Assembly: GCF_020885975.1 (NCBI RefSeq)
Contig: NZ_AP025183.1
Location: forward strand, 682,001 to 746,000
Direction: 5' to 3'
DNA from: Flavobacterium ammonificans
GTDB taxonomy: Bacteria > Bacteroidota > Bacteroidia > Flavobacteriales > Flavobacteriaceae
DNA length: 64,000 bases
Shown one piece after another: positions 30,947 through 45,900 of the stretch. The notes under the pieces are model-generated. The model was not told where the DNA came from. It did no database searches and saw only the letters and a program-made list of their open reading frames with translations. Position numbers and translations under genes: made by a program. Numbering within the stretch: position 1 is the stretch's first letter; every line of letters starts with the position of its first letter.

Positions 30947-33900
30947 ATGCGAGAAAGCATTCAACGAATGTCAATACACCCAGTTAAGAGAAAAGCTACA
31001 CTATCCAAAACAGTGCAGGTTTCCCATCCAACAATCAATACAGATTCAACAGCTAGCGCCCAGCAACAGTGTAAGTCTACCGCTGCTTCGCAAGCTACAA
31101 TAAACCATTCCCAATCGACAGATTCAATAATGACTACTTTATATAGGTTTACTATGACTCAATTTATATACCGAACAATGATGCGTTTAAGTACTATTTT
31201 TCAATTGAAACAGAAATCAAGTTCAACAACAACATACAACAGTTTTCATCATGCTATGATTTCTGTGGTCGTGCTAGGATTTCTATTTGTAAGTAGTACA
31301 AGTACAAATGCTCAAATCACCAATCTTAAGTTAGCCACAGAACCCATTACCTATTCTGAAATTTCAGGAGGAACCAACTTAGTTGCGGGTGGCTCGGCAA
31401 TAGGAGCAGCATCGGCGGTAACGCCTATTGGATTTGATTTTGTTTTTCAAGGAAATACCTATTCGAATTTTTCAGTAAATGCAGCCGGATTATTGAAATT
31501 AGGACCAGTTGCAGTCACCACAGAAAGCGCCAACAATGCCAGTTCTACCACCAATACACCAAAACTATATGCTTGGTGGGATGCTACCGCAACCATGGCA
31601 GCTGCCAATGGAGGTGGAGTGACTTTTGCTTTAAGTGGTTCAGCTCCTAACCGCGTGTTAACCGTACAGTGGAAAGTAGCGTATACCACTAATGCCTCTG
31701 CTGGTTTTAGTTACCAAGTAAAATTGTACGAAACCACAAATGTTATTGAGTATTTATATGGAGCAATACCGCCATCAGGAACACTAAGCGCCTCTGTTGG
31801 TTTAGGTAATTTTGGTGCTAACGAATATCAATCAATTTACACCTTTAATCATATTCCTTCTAGTACAATTAACTATAATAACACCTCCTTTTATCCAGGA
31901 GCAGGCAATGGCATCAAATATATATTCACGCCTAACTTGGCGGTGCTTACACCAGCTAATGTAGCCAATAAACCTTCTTTTTGGTTAAAGGCAGATGGCG
32001 CGCTCAATGCTACACGTACTTTTTTAAACGTACCTGCAAATAGAAGAACCGCTTCAAGTGAATTGAGTAGCACCTGGGCGGCTTCCAATTCTGTACTCAA
32101 CGCAACCAATGCATGGATAGCAGTTGCTCCAACAGGAAGTAATCAATTAGGAGCATTGACCCTAGATTTAGGTTCGGTACAAACCATAGATGGAGTAGCT
32201 ACTTTAGGCGCAGGATCTAATGCATATCATGTTAAAGATTATGTGGTGCGCGTGTCTAATGATAACATAACCTATACTGATTTAGGCTTGTTTATGGGTA
32301 ATGAGCTGAACACGGCTTTACGTTTTGCTGATTTTGATGCCCCTGTTAGTTGTCGATATGTGCGTATCATTCCATCGGGTTTCGAAACCTGGCGTGCTTT
32401 GCGTGTGGATGTCTATACTAAAACTCCTATTGCTATCGCTAATAATGCGAAAGTGGCCAATTGGGAAGAAACTTCTGGAAACAACTTACATGCTTATCAA
32501 AACAACACATCAGCACAACCTACTTTCAATACCAATCAAATTAACTTTAATCCAGCCGTTAATTTTACCAATAATCCAGGCACTTCTTTAAATATTCCTG
32601 ACTTAGCCAATATTCGCCAAAGTTACTGGGTGGCACAAGATGCTACGGCTGCAGGGAATACCTATTTCCACGTGCTTTTTGGTGGAGATGCCAATTTATA
32701 TGGTGCAGTCACTACGCCAAACTTCCATGGTGGTTTAGCAGGTGCGGTTCAATTTACGCCTAGTATGTCGGTTGCTCAAGGGGGTTGGCGTAAAGACGGA
32801 ACAGTAGGTTCTGCTGCTTCTACTTATGATTTTGGAGTGCAAGGAAAACCTAACTTAATGACTTCGTTTGCTTTGCAAGACAATGCTCCCATTAGTGCAC
32901 AAAGCATTTCGTTTCAAGCAGGGCAAGCCCGATCTTGGCAAGGCCCTATAGCAGAGATCATCACTTTCCAAAATCAAGCTACTACTAATCAACAAAACAT
33001 TGTAGAAACCTATTTGGGAATTAAATATGGAATTAGTGTTGGACATGATTATGTAATACCAGACGGTACAATTGTTTGGAACAGAACGGCTAACATTGCC
33101 TACCATAATAATGTATTTGGTATTGGCCGTTCGGATAGCCAAGGTTTACACCAACGCCAATCGTTTTCAACCAGTTTTACAGGTAAATTCATTACCGTAG
33201 GAAACAACTCGGTGATAGGCACTACCAATGCAGCGACTGTTGGAAATAATATCCCAACAGACAATACCTATTTGATACTTGGGGACAATAATGCGCCGAT
33301 TTTATACGAAGAAACGCTTACGGGAGATTATTACCCTTTACTCCGCAAGTGGAGAGTAAGCAATACAGGAATTACTGCCGCTACCAAAATTAGCGTTCCT
33401 GCATTTGGCAATACTTCGCCAAATGCATTGCCGTATTCTAATATTGATCGTTTTGATGCCGAAACCGTTTACTTGGTAATAGATACAGATGGTGATGGAA
33501 ATTTCGCCAATGCCACTTATACCGCCATGACTAAAGTAGGAACTGGGGTCAATGCCACTTGGGAAATCAATCGAGTACTACCAAACAATGCCGTTATTGG
33601 TTTTGCCGTAAAACAAAATCTAACAGATTCAGATTCAGATTCTATTTTAGATGGGATTGATATCGACGACGATAACGATGGGGTTATCGATGCCTTAGAA
33701 CAAAGCAATTGCAAAACCATGGGTCGTGATTTGCGCTATGTAAGCATGACAGGGGCTGCGATTGCTAATAAAAATGACAACACCATCAATACCAATACAA
33801 CAGCTTCAAGTGCTGATTGGATTTCTTCCTATTCTACAGAAACCTATTCCTTACCGCTTTCATTGAAATTTAAACGGGATGCGTTTACTGCACAAGCCAT

Positions 33901-36900
33901 GTTTGGTTTAATTCCGGCAGCTAATAATCAAACTCCAACTAATTATACAGACAATGGCTATAAATTTTATATGGTTGGTTCTACCGTATATGGTTATTTT
34001 GGGACTACATGGAATTTCACCCATACCTCTCAATTAAATGAAGAATACAGAATTGATATCTCTGCCACAGGTTTTGTAACGGTTCGTATCAACGGGGTGG
34101 TGCTTCGCTCTTTTCAAGGTGTTAATTCGGCCTATAGATTGGTAGTTTCATCAAGTGGTACGACTGTTGCGCTTAAAGACATCCGTTTAACCAATGCCGC
34201 TAATCCAGAAAGAACATTTTGTATGGACACAGATATAGATGGTGATGGAATACCGAATCGTTTGGAATTGGATTCGGATAATGACGGTTGCCCTGATGCA
34301 GTCGAGGCACGCGCTGTGACTAATTTGACAGCCACTACAGTGGCTGGTCCTTTTGGCAATAATGGACTTTCAGACGGTTTAGAAACAGTGGCAGACAATG
34401 GTATTTACAACCGAACAATCAATTACTATAATGCTCGAATTGCTGGGATCAACAGCTGTACTGATACCGATGGTGATACCGTTGGTGATTTAGCAGACTT
34501 AGATGATGATAATGACGGAATCCTAGATTCTGAAGAATGCATTCCATTTAATATCAATAATTTAAATTATGCACCACAAACATTTACTGTTACCAATGGT
34601 GCTTCCGCTTCTCAAACCTTTCCTGCAGCAACTGATGGACTGGTAATCAATGTGTGGACCTTGGACAACTCCTTCAATGTGCGTATCAATGACACCCATT
34701 TGACTAATCCAGAAGAGCTTCAGTTTTGGCCTTCCGTTCCTACGGATGCGCTTTTTGAATTTTTAGATGGCACCACCTATTCAACAGTTTGGAGTATCGT
34801 TGGAAATCAATCGAGGCCATTAATTAGAATTTACATCGATAAGTTTGGCGAGATAAAAGTATTTGGAAGCCGAACATCAGGAGGAGCCTTGGAAGAAATG
34901 CGCCTACGTAACGGATCTTTCAATAACATTACTTTAAACACTAATGCTCCAAACAGCTTTCAAATTGGTCAAGCAGTAGTTTCTCAAACTTTTATAACCG
35001 GAGATTATGGAGTTGTTCTCGCCCCAAATTGTGATGCCGATAATGATGGCATTCCTAACGGACAAGATTTAGATAGCGATGGAGACGGCTGTCCAGACGC
35101 CAAAGAAGCAGGAGTGCCGGGAACTTTATTGTCTGGCGCTGTAAAAAACGGTTCAAATGGTGCAGTTACAACTACCACTACGACTCCGAATGCTATTGCG
35201 GGTTCGGCGGGTAATTATGGTGCAAATGGATTAGCCAATGTATTAGAAGCCACTACCGAAAGCGGGCTTACATCTTATCCATCTACTTATATTAACTTCG
35301 CTCTTAACCCTGTGATTAATGCTTGTTTGGATACCGATAGCGATGGTGCTGCAGATGTAATTGATATTGATGATGATAACGATGGTATTTTAGATACCGT
35401 AGAACAAGCCGATTGTGTATTTACTGGTAAAAACATCACTACAGTTCCTTTTTCAGGCACTGCAGTTACCGCACGTACCGCTTCTACCATAACTTCATCC
35501 AACACCAATAGCTGGCTTTCTTCGTATTCGAATGAAAATTTTGCTTTACCAATTTCATTAAAGTTTAAAAGACCTGTATCGGGTAATACGGCGATGATCG
35601 GTTTAGTTCCTACCACGGCAACTCTAACACCAACTAGCTGGTCTGATACAGGCTATAAGTTTTATTTCCTTGGAGCAGATGTGAATGGTTATTTTGGTGC
35701 GGCTTGGAATTTTACACAAGCTACAACCCCATCCGACGAGTATAGCATAGATGTTTCGGCAACAGGTTTTGTTACGGTCAGAATTAATGGTGTTCAAGTA
35801 CGTGCTTTTCAAGGAGCTAATGCCAACTATAAACTCGCCGTTTCGGGATTGACCACCATGCAATTTACCGAAGTAAGGTTAACCAATCCTGCTAATCCGG
35901 AAATCATGACTTGTCCGGATATGGATAACGATGGCAAACCCAACTATTTAGATTTAGACTCAGACGGTGATGGTTGTGCTGATGCTATTGAAGGAGGTAG
36001 TTCTACCAGTGCAACGGATACAACTAATTATCCTACGGGCACAGATGACAATGCGAATGGTTTATTAAACAATTACGAAGGCACCACGGCGGGGACCGTA
36101 AATTACGCTTCTACTTATACAAATTTTGCTATAAATAATAGTATCAATGCCTGTACAGATACCGATGGCGACGGCGTAAGGGATATTCTCGATTTAGATG
36201 ATGACAATGATGGGGTATTAGACGGTACCGAATGCCCTGCAATGAGACCTTACAGCGTATATACCTTAAATCGACCTGATGTTACTTTTGTACAAAATGT
36301 ACCAGTTGTCATTTCAGGCACAGCAACACAAACGGTAACTTTGGATCAGCGCACACAAGGAGTCGCTCCAAATAATTTAACGTTTGATGGGGTATCAACT
36401 TGGAAATTAGTAGCTTCTAATATTATTCCAAGTCTTCAAAATAGAATTTCGGTAAGAATTGCTCCAACGCCAAGCACTACTGGTTCATTCGCCTCGGCAG
36501 ATGCGATGTTAATTACCAATGGTATTTATACCTACGTAATAGACAACACCAGTGCTGTAGCAGGAGAATTTACCACAACGGGAACATGGACAAGTCAATC
36601 AACAGGAGGTTCTTATATAAACAATTCGAACCAATTTTTTACGGCACCTTTTACCAGCTTGCCTACGGCAACATGGACGTTTACAACCGCTTCAGGGTTT
36701 ATTTGTCCTGATACCGATGGTGATACGATACCTGATTTTAAAGACCCAGACTCTGATGGAGACGGTTGTAATGATGCCGTTGAGTCGGGGGTTTATCCTT
36801 TTGGCACTTCAGTTCCAGTTGCAGGAACAACGGCATCTAATTATGGCGCCAATGGTTTTGTCAATGCTAAAGAAACGGCTGCCGAAAGCGGAGTATATAA

Positions 36901-39900
36901 CGGGACATACACTTATGGCTTTGCCTTGTATACTGATTCAAATGTTTGTAATACACCAACACCGGCTTCTTGCATAGCCCCAAGAACTTTGCCAATTCCA
37001 CCACCTTGGGGAGTAGCAAAAGCCTTTGAGTCGAATACTGTAATCTGGAATGGAGGAACACCTACTGCTGCGGATTTAAATGGCGATGGCATTTCAGAAA
37101 TTTTAGTTCCTGCGTCTGATTATTCAGGTTATTTTGTGTACCGTGGAGATGGTTCTAATGCAGCTACCGCTACCAAAAATTATGTAATCCCATTAACATC
37201 TGAAAAGGCCAGCCAACCGGCTATTGCTGATTTAAATGGCGATGGAACTCCAGAGGTAATTGTAAATAGTAATGGTTTTGTACATATATTTAACAATGTC
37301 AGTGGTTCGGCCACTTCTTTCTTATATAAATCTACCACCGCATCACAATATTTACAAGAAGTAAATCCCTATGTGGTCGATATTAATGAGGATGGGACTC
37401 CAGAAATTGTAATGGGTAATGATGTGTTTAGCATTAACGGAACATTTGGTGCTGCAGGATCTTCTTTAGTTCGAAGAATTGCCGGTCCAGTATTAACTTA
37501 TACTAGTAACACCGTTAATTTTCCAAGTGCGCCTCGTGAAGTAGTTGTGGTCGACATCATACCTTCAAACCCTGGAAAAGAAATCGTATTTGGTTCCCGT
37601 GTGTATGGAGTAAATATGACAAACAACACAATGACATTGATTAGGGACATGTCAACTATATCAGGTTATGCAAGTGCAAGTGCTGATTATGGCCCAACCG
37701 CTGTTGCTGATATGGATTTGGATGGGGATTTAGATATTGTTTATAATGGAGCTTCAAGAGTGTACATGTGGGATCCAAATGAAATGCAAGTACTATTTGA
37801 TAGAGCGCCTGTTACTTTCAATATTGGAGTTAGGGGAATGACACTAATTGCTAATGTATATAATGATATAACCACTGGAGGAAAAACCAAAGATTACCCG
37901 GAAGCAATTATTGTCAATGCAGCTACAAGTACAACAGGAACGTTGAACGCTTACAACTTAAATTTTAATACAGGAAATAAATTTGTATGGTCACTAAGCA
38001 CTAATGATAAGTCGGGAAGTACAGGCATTACGGCATTCGATTTTGACGGGAACGGCATCCGTGAAATTGTGTACCGTGATGAAACTACTTTGCGAATTAT
38101 CAATGGTAATACCAATACACCAGTAAACAATGCAGTTTTCACTGTAAATTCTGCAACATGGGGAGAATACCCAATTGTTGCAGATTTAGACAATGATGGC
38201 GAGGCTGAAATTGCTGTGACAGGAGATAATAGGTTACAAGTTTTTGCGAGAACTGAAAGCTCATTTCCATGGAAAGCAGCCCCAACTTACTGGAACCAAC
38301 GAAATTATAGAATATCGAATATCAATAGTAATTTGACGGTACCAGCCAGAGAATTGTACGCGCCTAGTTCGCGTAATTACAACAATAATTTAGCACAATT
38401 ACAATTACAGGATCTAGGAGCGGGTGTGCCTGACGGTTCAGTTATTGCTGCAGATGCTTCAATAGTAATCAATTCGATTGTAGCCAATTGTCCTAGTATA
38501 ACAATCAATACCACAATTTCAAATAACGGATCTTATTTTCTGCCTCCTGGAACAAAAGTTACAGTTTATAATGCTGACCCCACAACTACTAATGCTTCCG
38601 TTTTAGCCACTGTAGTAACACCAACAAGAGTGGCTGTCGGCGCTTCGATAAACTTACCAATTACACTTACATTTTCTACATCGCTTTCGTCTGTTTTTGT
38701 CGTTGTAAATGACGAAGGAACTACTGCAAGACCATTTAACTTGGCTTCAGCATTTCCAAACTCTTCAATACCAGAATGCGATTATACCAATAATACAGCA
38801 ACACGAACCTTTGTCTGTCTAGATTCTGATACTGATGGTGTAGTTGATTTCATGGATTTGGACGATGATAACGACGGTGTGTTAGATTGGGCAGAGTCTA
38901 CTAATTGCACCTTCCCTGTTAACAATTTAAGTGGATTAACCTATAATGGTGGTGGCACAACAGTTACTTTATCGGGTACTAATTTAACATTATCAGGTAA
39001 TAGTGCATCATGGACTTCAAGGTACTCTGATCAAGCATTTAAACTACCTATTCATTTAGAGTTTAGAACCAATACTGCACCAGATTATGCCATGATTGGT
39101 CTATTGCCTGTGGCGGCAACTAAAACCCCAACAAATTTTACAGACGGTGCTTATAAAGTCTACAACGATGCTTCTGTTATTCGAGGGAAGTTACCTAACG
39201 CTGCATGGGATATTGATAACGTCCCTTATACCGCCAATACCTTAGTGGAGATGGATATTTCTGAAACAGGATGGGTAATTGTACGAAACAATGGAGTGAT
39301 TATTCGCCAATTTCAAGGCGTAGTTTCCGATTATAATCTCGCTTTTTCAGCTTGGGATACACGTACATACACTGACTTCTCTTTAAGTTCGTTTAATGTA
39401 CAACAAAACTGTACCGATATTGATACTGACAATGACGGCATACCAAACCGCTTGGATTTAGATAGTGATGGAGATGGTTGTACCGATGCCAGAGAAGCTG
39501 GAGTTAGAGGCACATTAGCCCCAGGATCAGTAATTAACCGTCCTCCTGGAGCAACAACCAATACGACTACTGCTAATGTTGCCAATGCCATAGCAGCAGG
39601 CCCTTACGGCTTAAATGGTTTTGCCAACGGCTTGGAAGCAACTGCAGAAAATGGGATTTTTAACGGGACATATACGTATAATTATGCATCGAATGTCACA
39701 ATCAATGCCTGTACCGATACCGATAATGATGGCACTTCAGATGTTATTGATATAGACGATGATAATGATGGAATTTTAGATACTGATGAGGTTATATGTA
39801 CCGTGGTGACAACCAGCAAAACAGGACTTATTATTTCCAGACCTTCTACTATTAACTATATATTTAATGGCGCAGCAACAATTAATAATCTAATTGATGG

Positions 39901-42900
39901 TGTGGATAATAATAACTATGTTTTATATGGCCCAACGGGCTCATTAAACGCAGAGTGGTTTAGGTTCCAATTTCCAACAGCTAAGATTTTAAATTATATA
40001 GAGATTGGTCATTATCAAGGCCAAACATTATTTTCAACTTCTACAACGTATAGAGTAGAAGGAAGTAACAACGGAACTGCTTGGACAGATGTTTCTGGAA
40101 TACTTACATATAATAATAATGCTGTTAGTACGAGCGGTGGCTTGTCTTCGTTTAATTCTAATGTGGCTAATTTTAATAATAATACGGCCTATTTATATTA
40201 CCGATTAGTAGGAATTAATGCCTTTTCTGGAGGAACATGGGCAACAGAAATTTATTTCAAAGATAAATTATGTGCTTATGACACTGATAATGATGGCATT
40301 CCAAACACCTTGGATTTAGATAGTGATGGAGATGGTTGTAGTGATGCTCGAGAAGCAGGAAGTTCCACTACGGCAGTAAGTACTTCTGTATATCCTACTG
40401 GGCAAGATAGTAATGGTAATGGTTTATTAAATGATTACGAAGGGTTAACAGACGGCACTATAAATTACACTTCTACTTATACTAATTTTGCTTTAAAGAA
40501 TAATTTAAATGCTTGTTTAGATACGGATAGTGATGGAATTAGTAATCTTGTTGATTTAGATGATGATAATGATGGGGTTTTAGACACAGAAGAATTCAAT
40601 TGTTCGCCTGCCAGGTTGAATAAAACGGGGATTACGGTTTCTTCTACCGTTGCCTGGGGCTTCAACGGAGGCTCTGTCACTTTAGCCAATATGGTGGACA
40701 ATGCTGAAGCCATTGTTGCTTTCTCGAATAGCGAATTTTTAAACCAAACGGTATTACAATTCAATTTGCCTTCGGCAAGAATTTTGAGCCAAATTGAAAT
40801 TGGAAACCAAGCAGGCAATAATCCACTAGGTACCACAGGAACATATAGAATACAAGCTTGGGATGGGACTGAATGGATAGATTTGACAGCCGATCAAACA
40901 TTTGGCACACCAACAGCGCCAATCAATGCAGCCAACAATTCGTATAAATTCAATATGCCATCAAATTATACGGCCTATACCCGATACCGAATTTTTGGTA
41001 CATCCAACCGAGGGACAGTTTCGGGTTGGATTCAGGAGGCTTATTTTACAGAGCGTATCTGTTTGTTAGATATCGATGGAGATGGTGTTCCAAACCATTT
41101 GGATTTAGATGCTGATGGCGATGGTTGTGCGGATGCCATAGAAGCTGGAAGTTCAACTACAGCAACAAGTACTTCAAATTTTCCTGCTTCAGCGGGGAAC
41201 GACACCAATCGAAATGGATTGTTAAACAACTACGAAGGTGGTACAGCAGGTACAATAAATTATACCTCTACCTATACCAGTTTTGCCTTGTCTAATACAA
41301 TCAATGCATGTACCGATACCGATGGTGATGGAATTACAGATGTTAGAGATTTAGATGATGATAATGATGGGATTTTAGACAGTATTGAATGTCCGTTAAC
41401 CCAATTAAATACTAACGAAAGTAATGGAACTTTTGGTACTGAAGCAACCCCGCGTAATACTTCAAATACTAATGTTACTGGAGGATATGTGTATTCAGGG
41501 ACAAATAGTGGGGCTGCTCAATATGCTGTAATCAATCAGGGGACTCCGTACCACCCAGCTGCTGAATTTTGGAGGTACCCAGGCCGTACCACAGGAACTG
41601 CTACAGACGCTTATTTAGCTGTAAACGGTAGTACAACTGTGGGTACATTTTACAGAGAAAGTATCAGCTTGCAGGCAGGTGCAAGATACCGAATTTCGTT
41701 TTGGCACCAAGCCGCTTCAGCTAATAACGATTACCAATTAGCAGCTGAAGTACTTTCGGCAAGCAATGCGGTTATAGCAACGGCTAATTCCGGCCCGCAA
41801 AATTCATTGGGTTGGAAATTAGCTTCTATTGATTTTACATCAGCAAGCAACCAAACGGTAACCTTCAACCTTAAAAACATATCCATTAATTCAAATGGAA
41901 ATGACTTCTCAATTGATGATATTTCAATCAGCGCAATTGGATGTCCGGATTCAGATTTAGATGGTATTCCAAATCACTTGGATTTAGATTCTGACGGCGA
42001 TGGTTGTTCTGATGCTAACGAATATTACAATTCGGCTACTGCTCAAGGCACAGACGGGAATAGTTATTTCGGAACAGGTAATCCACCAGCAATCAATGCG
42101 AATGGTTCAGTTATAGCGGCCAGTTATAGTGGTACATACACTAATGCAGCAGTTGCAGGTTCGGCTAGCGTAATCACTGCTCAACCTGCAGATGCGGGTG
42201 TGAGTCCAGGGGCAACAGTAAGCTTTACCGCTACAGTAACTGCTGGATCAGCTCCTGTAGCTTACCAATGGCAATTAAGCACAGATGGGGGAACAACTTG
42301 GGCCAATGTGACCAATACAGCGCCTTATTCAGGGGCAACTACTACTACCTTAACAGTATCAAATATTACTATGAGCATGAAAGGGTACAGCTATAAATTA
42401 GTAATTACCCAAGCCAATTATGTGTGTGGTACTGTTGTATCCAACCCTGCTAAAATTGAAATTGTTCCCTTTGTTTCTATAGTTGACGATGCAGTTACGG
42501 CTGCCGAAGACACAGTAGTTAGCGGAAATATTTTGACCAATGATAAGGGGTCAGGAAATACTGCCCTTACCGTAAACAGATTTAAAATTGGAGCGACAAC
42601 CTACAATGCAGGAGATACTGCAACAATTGCAGGAGTTGGAACAATTCGAGTGAATTCAGACGGAACATTTACATTTACACCTCAGTTAAACTATATAGGA
42701 ACAGTACCTGCAATCGAATATACCGCGACAGACACCGTTGGGGCCTCCGATTCGGGAACCCTGTCTATTGTAATTACACCAACCAATGATCCTCCGGGAG
42801 CTACGGATGAGCTTGTAAATGTTACTGAAGACATTCCGTTTACAGGAGATGTATTGTCAAACGATACCGACGCTGAAGGGAATAGTTTAGTGGTAAGTAC

Positions 42901-45900
42901 ATTTAGCACCACAATTAACAACGTTATAGTAACTTTTAATGCAGGAGATACGGCTGCAATTCCAGGGGTAGGAACGATTGTAGTCAACGCCAACGGATCG
43001 TTTACTTTTACACCAGCATTGAATTATATTGGAATTATTCCGGATGTAAATTATACTATTTCTGATGGAAATGGCGGCTCAGATACCGCTAAATTATCAA
43101 TTGTTATCACCCCAGTTAATGACGCTCCTTTGGCGGCTGATGATATTGTAACGGGATCACAAGGAACTACTTTAACCGGTTCAGTGCGAACTAATGATTC
43201 GGATTTAGAAGGAAATAACTTAACAGTAACTGGATTTACTGTTGTGGGAGTTGCTGGTACACCAGTAATAGGCACACCGTTTTCGATTCCGGGAGTTGGT
43301 AGCCTTACTATTAATCCTGATGGAACCTATACTTTTGTTCCATTAAGCACTTTTACAGGACAGGCGCCATTGATTACCTATACACTTTCTGATGGCAATA
43401 GCACAGATTCGGCTGTTTTAGATATTTATGTAGCACCGGTCAATCAGGCTCCAATAGCAAGGCCTGATGCCAAAACAATTAATGAAGATACAACAGCTAC
43501 AGGAAATGTACTTTCAGACGGCACTCCTGACTCAGATCCGGATGCCAATACGGTATTAAAGGTAACGCAATATTCATTTACTATTGGCAGTACGGTATAT
43601 ACCTATCCAGCAGGAACCACAACTTCAATACCTGGAGTGGGTGTGATAGTAGTTAATGCAGATGGTACTTACACTTTTACACCAAACTCCAATTACAATG
43701 GAGTAGTGCCCGTAATTACCTATACCATTACAGATGATAATAGTGGTGCAGCCACCGGAGCAACAGTTTCGAGTACCTTAACCATTACCATTACACCAGT
43801 CAACGACAATCCAATTACAGTCAATGACGACAATAAAGTTACCCTAGAAGACATGCCTATTTCTGGAAATGTATTGACCAATGATAGTGATCCAGAAGGT
43901 AACGCTATTACAGTTACGCAATTTACTATAAACGGCACGAACTATCCTGCTGGAACATCAGCTACAATTACAGGCGTAGGAACTTTAATTGTAAATACAG
44001 ACGGTAGTTTTACGTTTACACCGGCAGCCAATTATTCGGGTGCAGTACCTACTGTTACCTATACTGCTAGAGATGCTGATGGAGGAACGGGAACCGCGAC
44101 TTTAAAATTAGCAGTAACCCCTGTGAATGATGCCCCAGTTGCAGTTGATGATACGGTAAGTACACCAGAAAACACTGCGGCTACAGGTAATGTAGTGACT
44201 AACGATACTGATGTTGAAGGCAACACCAAATCGGTAACTAGTTTTACTGTTAACGGAATAACCTATCAAGTAGGAACGATCGTAACCATTCCGAACAAAG
44301 GGACATTAATACTCAATGCTGATGGAACTTATACGTTTACACCAGCTCCTAATACTAGTGGAGCAGTTCCAGTCATAACCTATACTCTATCAGATGACAA
44401 TGGAGGAACAGATACTGCGGATTTAAATATTACAGTTGCAGCTGTAAATGATGCACCAGTTGTGGTGAATGAATCGTTAAGTACTAATGAAGACTCACCA
44501 CTTACAGGTAATGTTTTAGCTAATGATACCGATCCTGAAAATAATACATTAACAATAACTCGATTTACAGTAGCAGGGCAATCCTATACCGCAGGTCTAA
44601 CCGCTACTATTGATGGTGTGGGAACAATCCGAGTTAATACCGATGGAACCTTCACATTTACACCAGTAGCCAATTATAATGGTTCAGTGCCGGTTATTGG
44701 ATATACAGTATCTGACGGACAAAGTCCTGCACTTACTACTGACGGTTCTCTTTCAATTAATGTAAATCCTGTAAACGATGCACCAATCGCACGTCCTGAT
44801 ACGGCTTCAGCTACTATAAATACTGCAGCAACTGGAAATGTAGTAGACAATGACTCAGATATTGAAGGCAGCGCTCTTACAGTAACACAATTTGTTCTTA
44901 CAATAAATAACGTCGTTACGACTTTTAACGCAGGTGACACTGCAACCATTCCAGGCGTTGGAACCTTGGTCATTAATGCTGATGGCACCTATATCTTTAC
45001 ACCGGCGACAGATTATTTAGGCCCTGTACCAGCAGCGACCTATACGGTCAGCGATGGAACAGCAACAGCAACAGCTGCCTTAACATTAAGTATTACTGCT
45101 CCAGATACCGATGGTGATGGGGTATATGATTTTAAGGAAACGGCTGACGGTACAGATCCAAATAACTTCTGTGATTATAAACTAACTTCGGTAATGGGAA
45201 CCCGAACTGGAGCGTGGAATTTAGCTGATTGTGATGGTGATGGAACCCGAAATGGAACAGACACCGCGCCATTAGACCCTTGTATTCACGCAGTCAATGC
45301 ACAACCCGACAGAACAAATGCTTTATGGCAAGCTGCTGATTGTGATCAAGATGGTGAAACCAATGGATTTGAAGATGCCAATGGAACAAATTATAACAAT
45401 GCTTGTTCTTTCACTACAGCACCTACAGCTTCTAGTACAGTATACTCTACTTGGTCTCTATTGGATTGTGATAACGATGGTCTTACGAATGCTTCAGAAA
45501 TTACAGGAGGAACGAATCCATTGAATTCGGATACCGATGGTGATGGAAACCCTGACAATACAGATACCCGTAAAACGACCCCAACAGCGATTAACGATAC
45601 TGCGAATGGTTCAGTTGGAGTTGCTTCTGTAGTAAATGTATTAGCGAATGACGATTATTTACCTAATGACGGAAACACAATAACCAGAGTGGGTGGTACC
45701 GCAACAGGTATCGTAAGCTTCAATCCAGTTACCGGTCAAATGACCTATACGCCAACCAATGCTGAAGGGGGTACTGCCGTAACAATTATATATGAAGTAT
45801 GTCAAGGCAGTGTTTGCGCTACAGCTACGGTAACAATTACGGTTGCCATCAACGATGCTGATGGAGACGGTGTGTCAGATAATATCGAAGCATCGGATAA

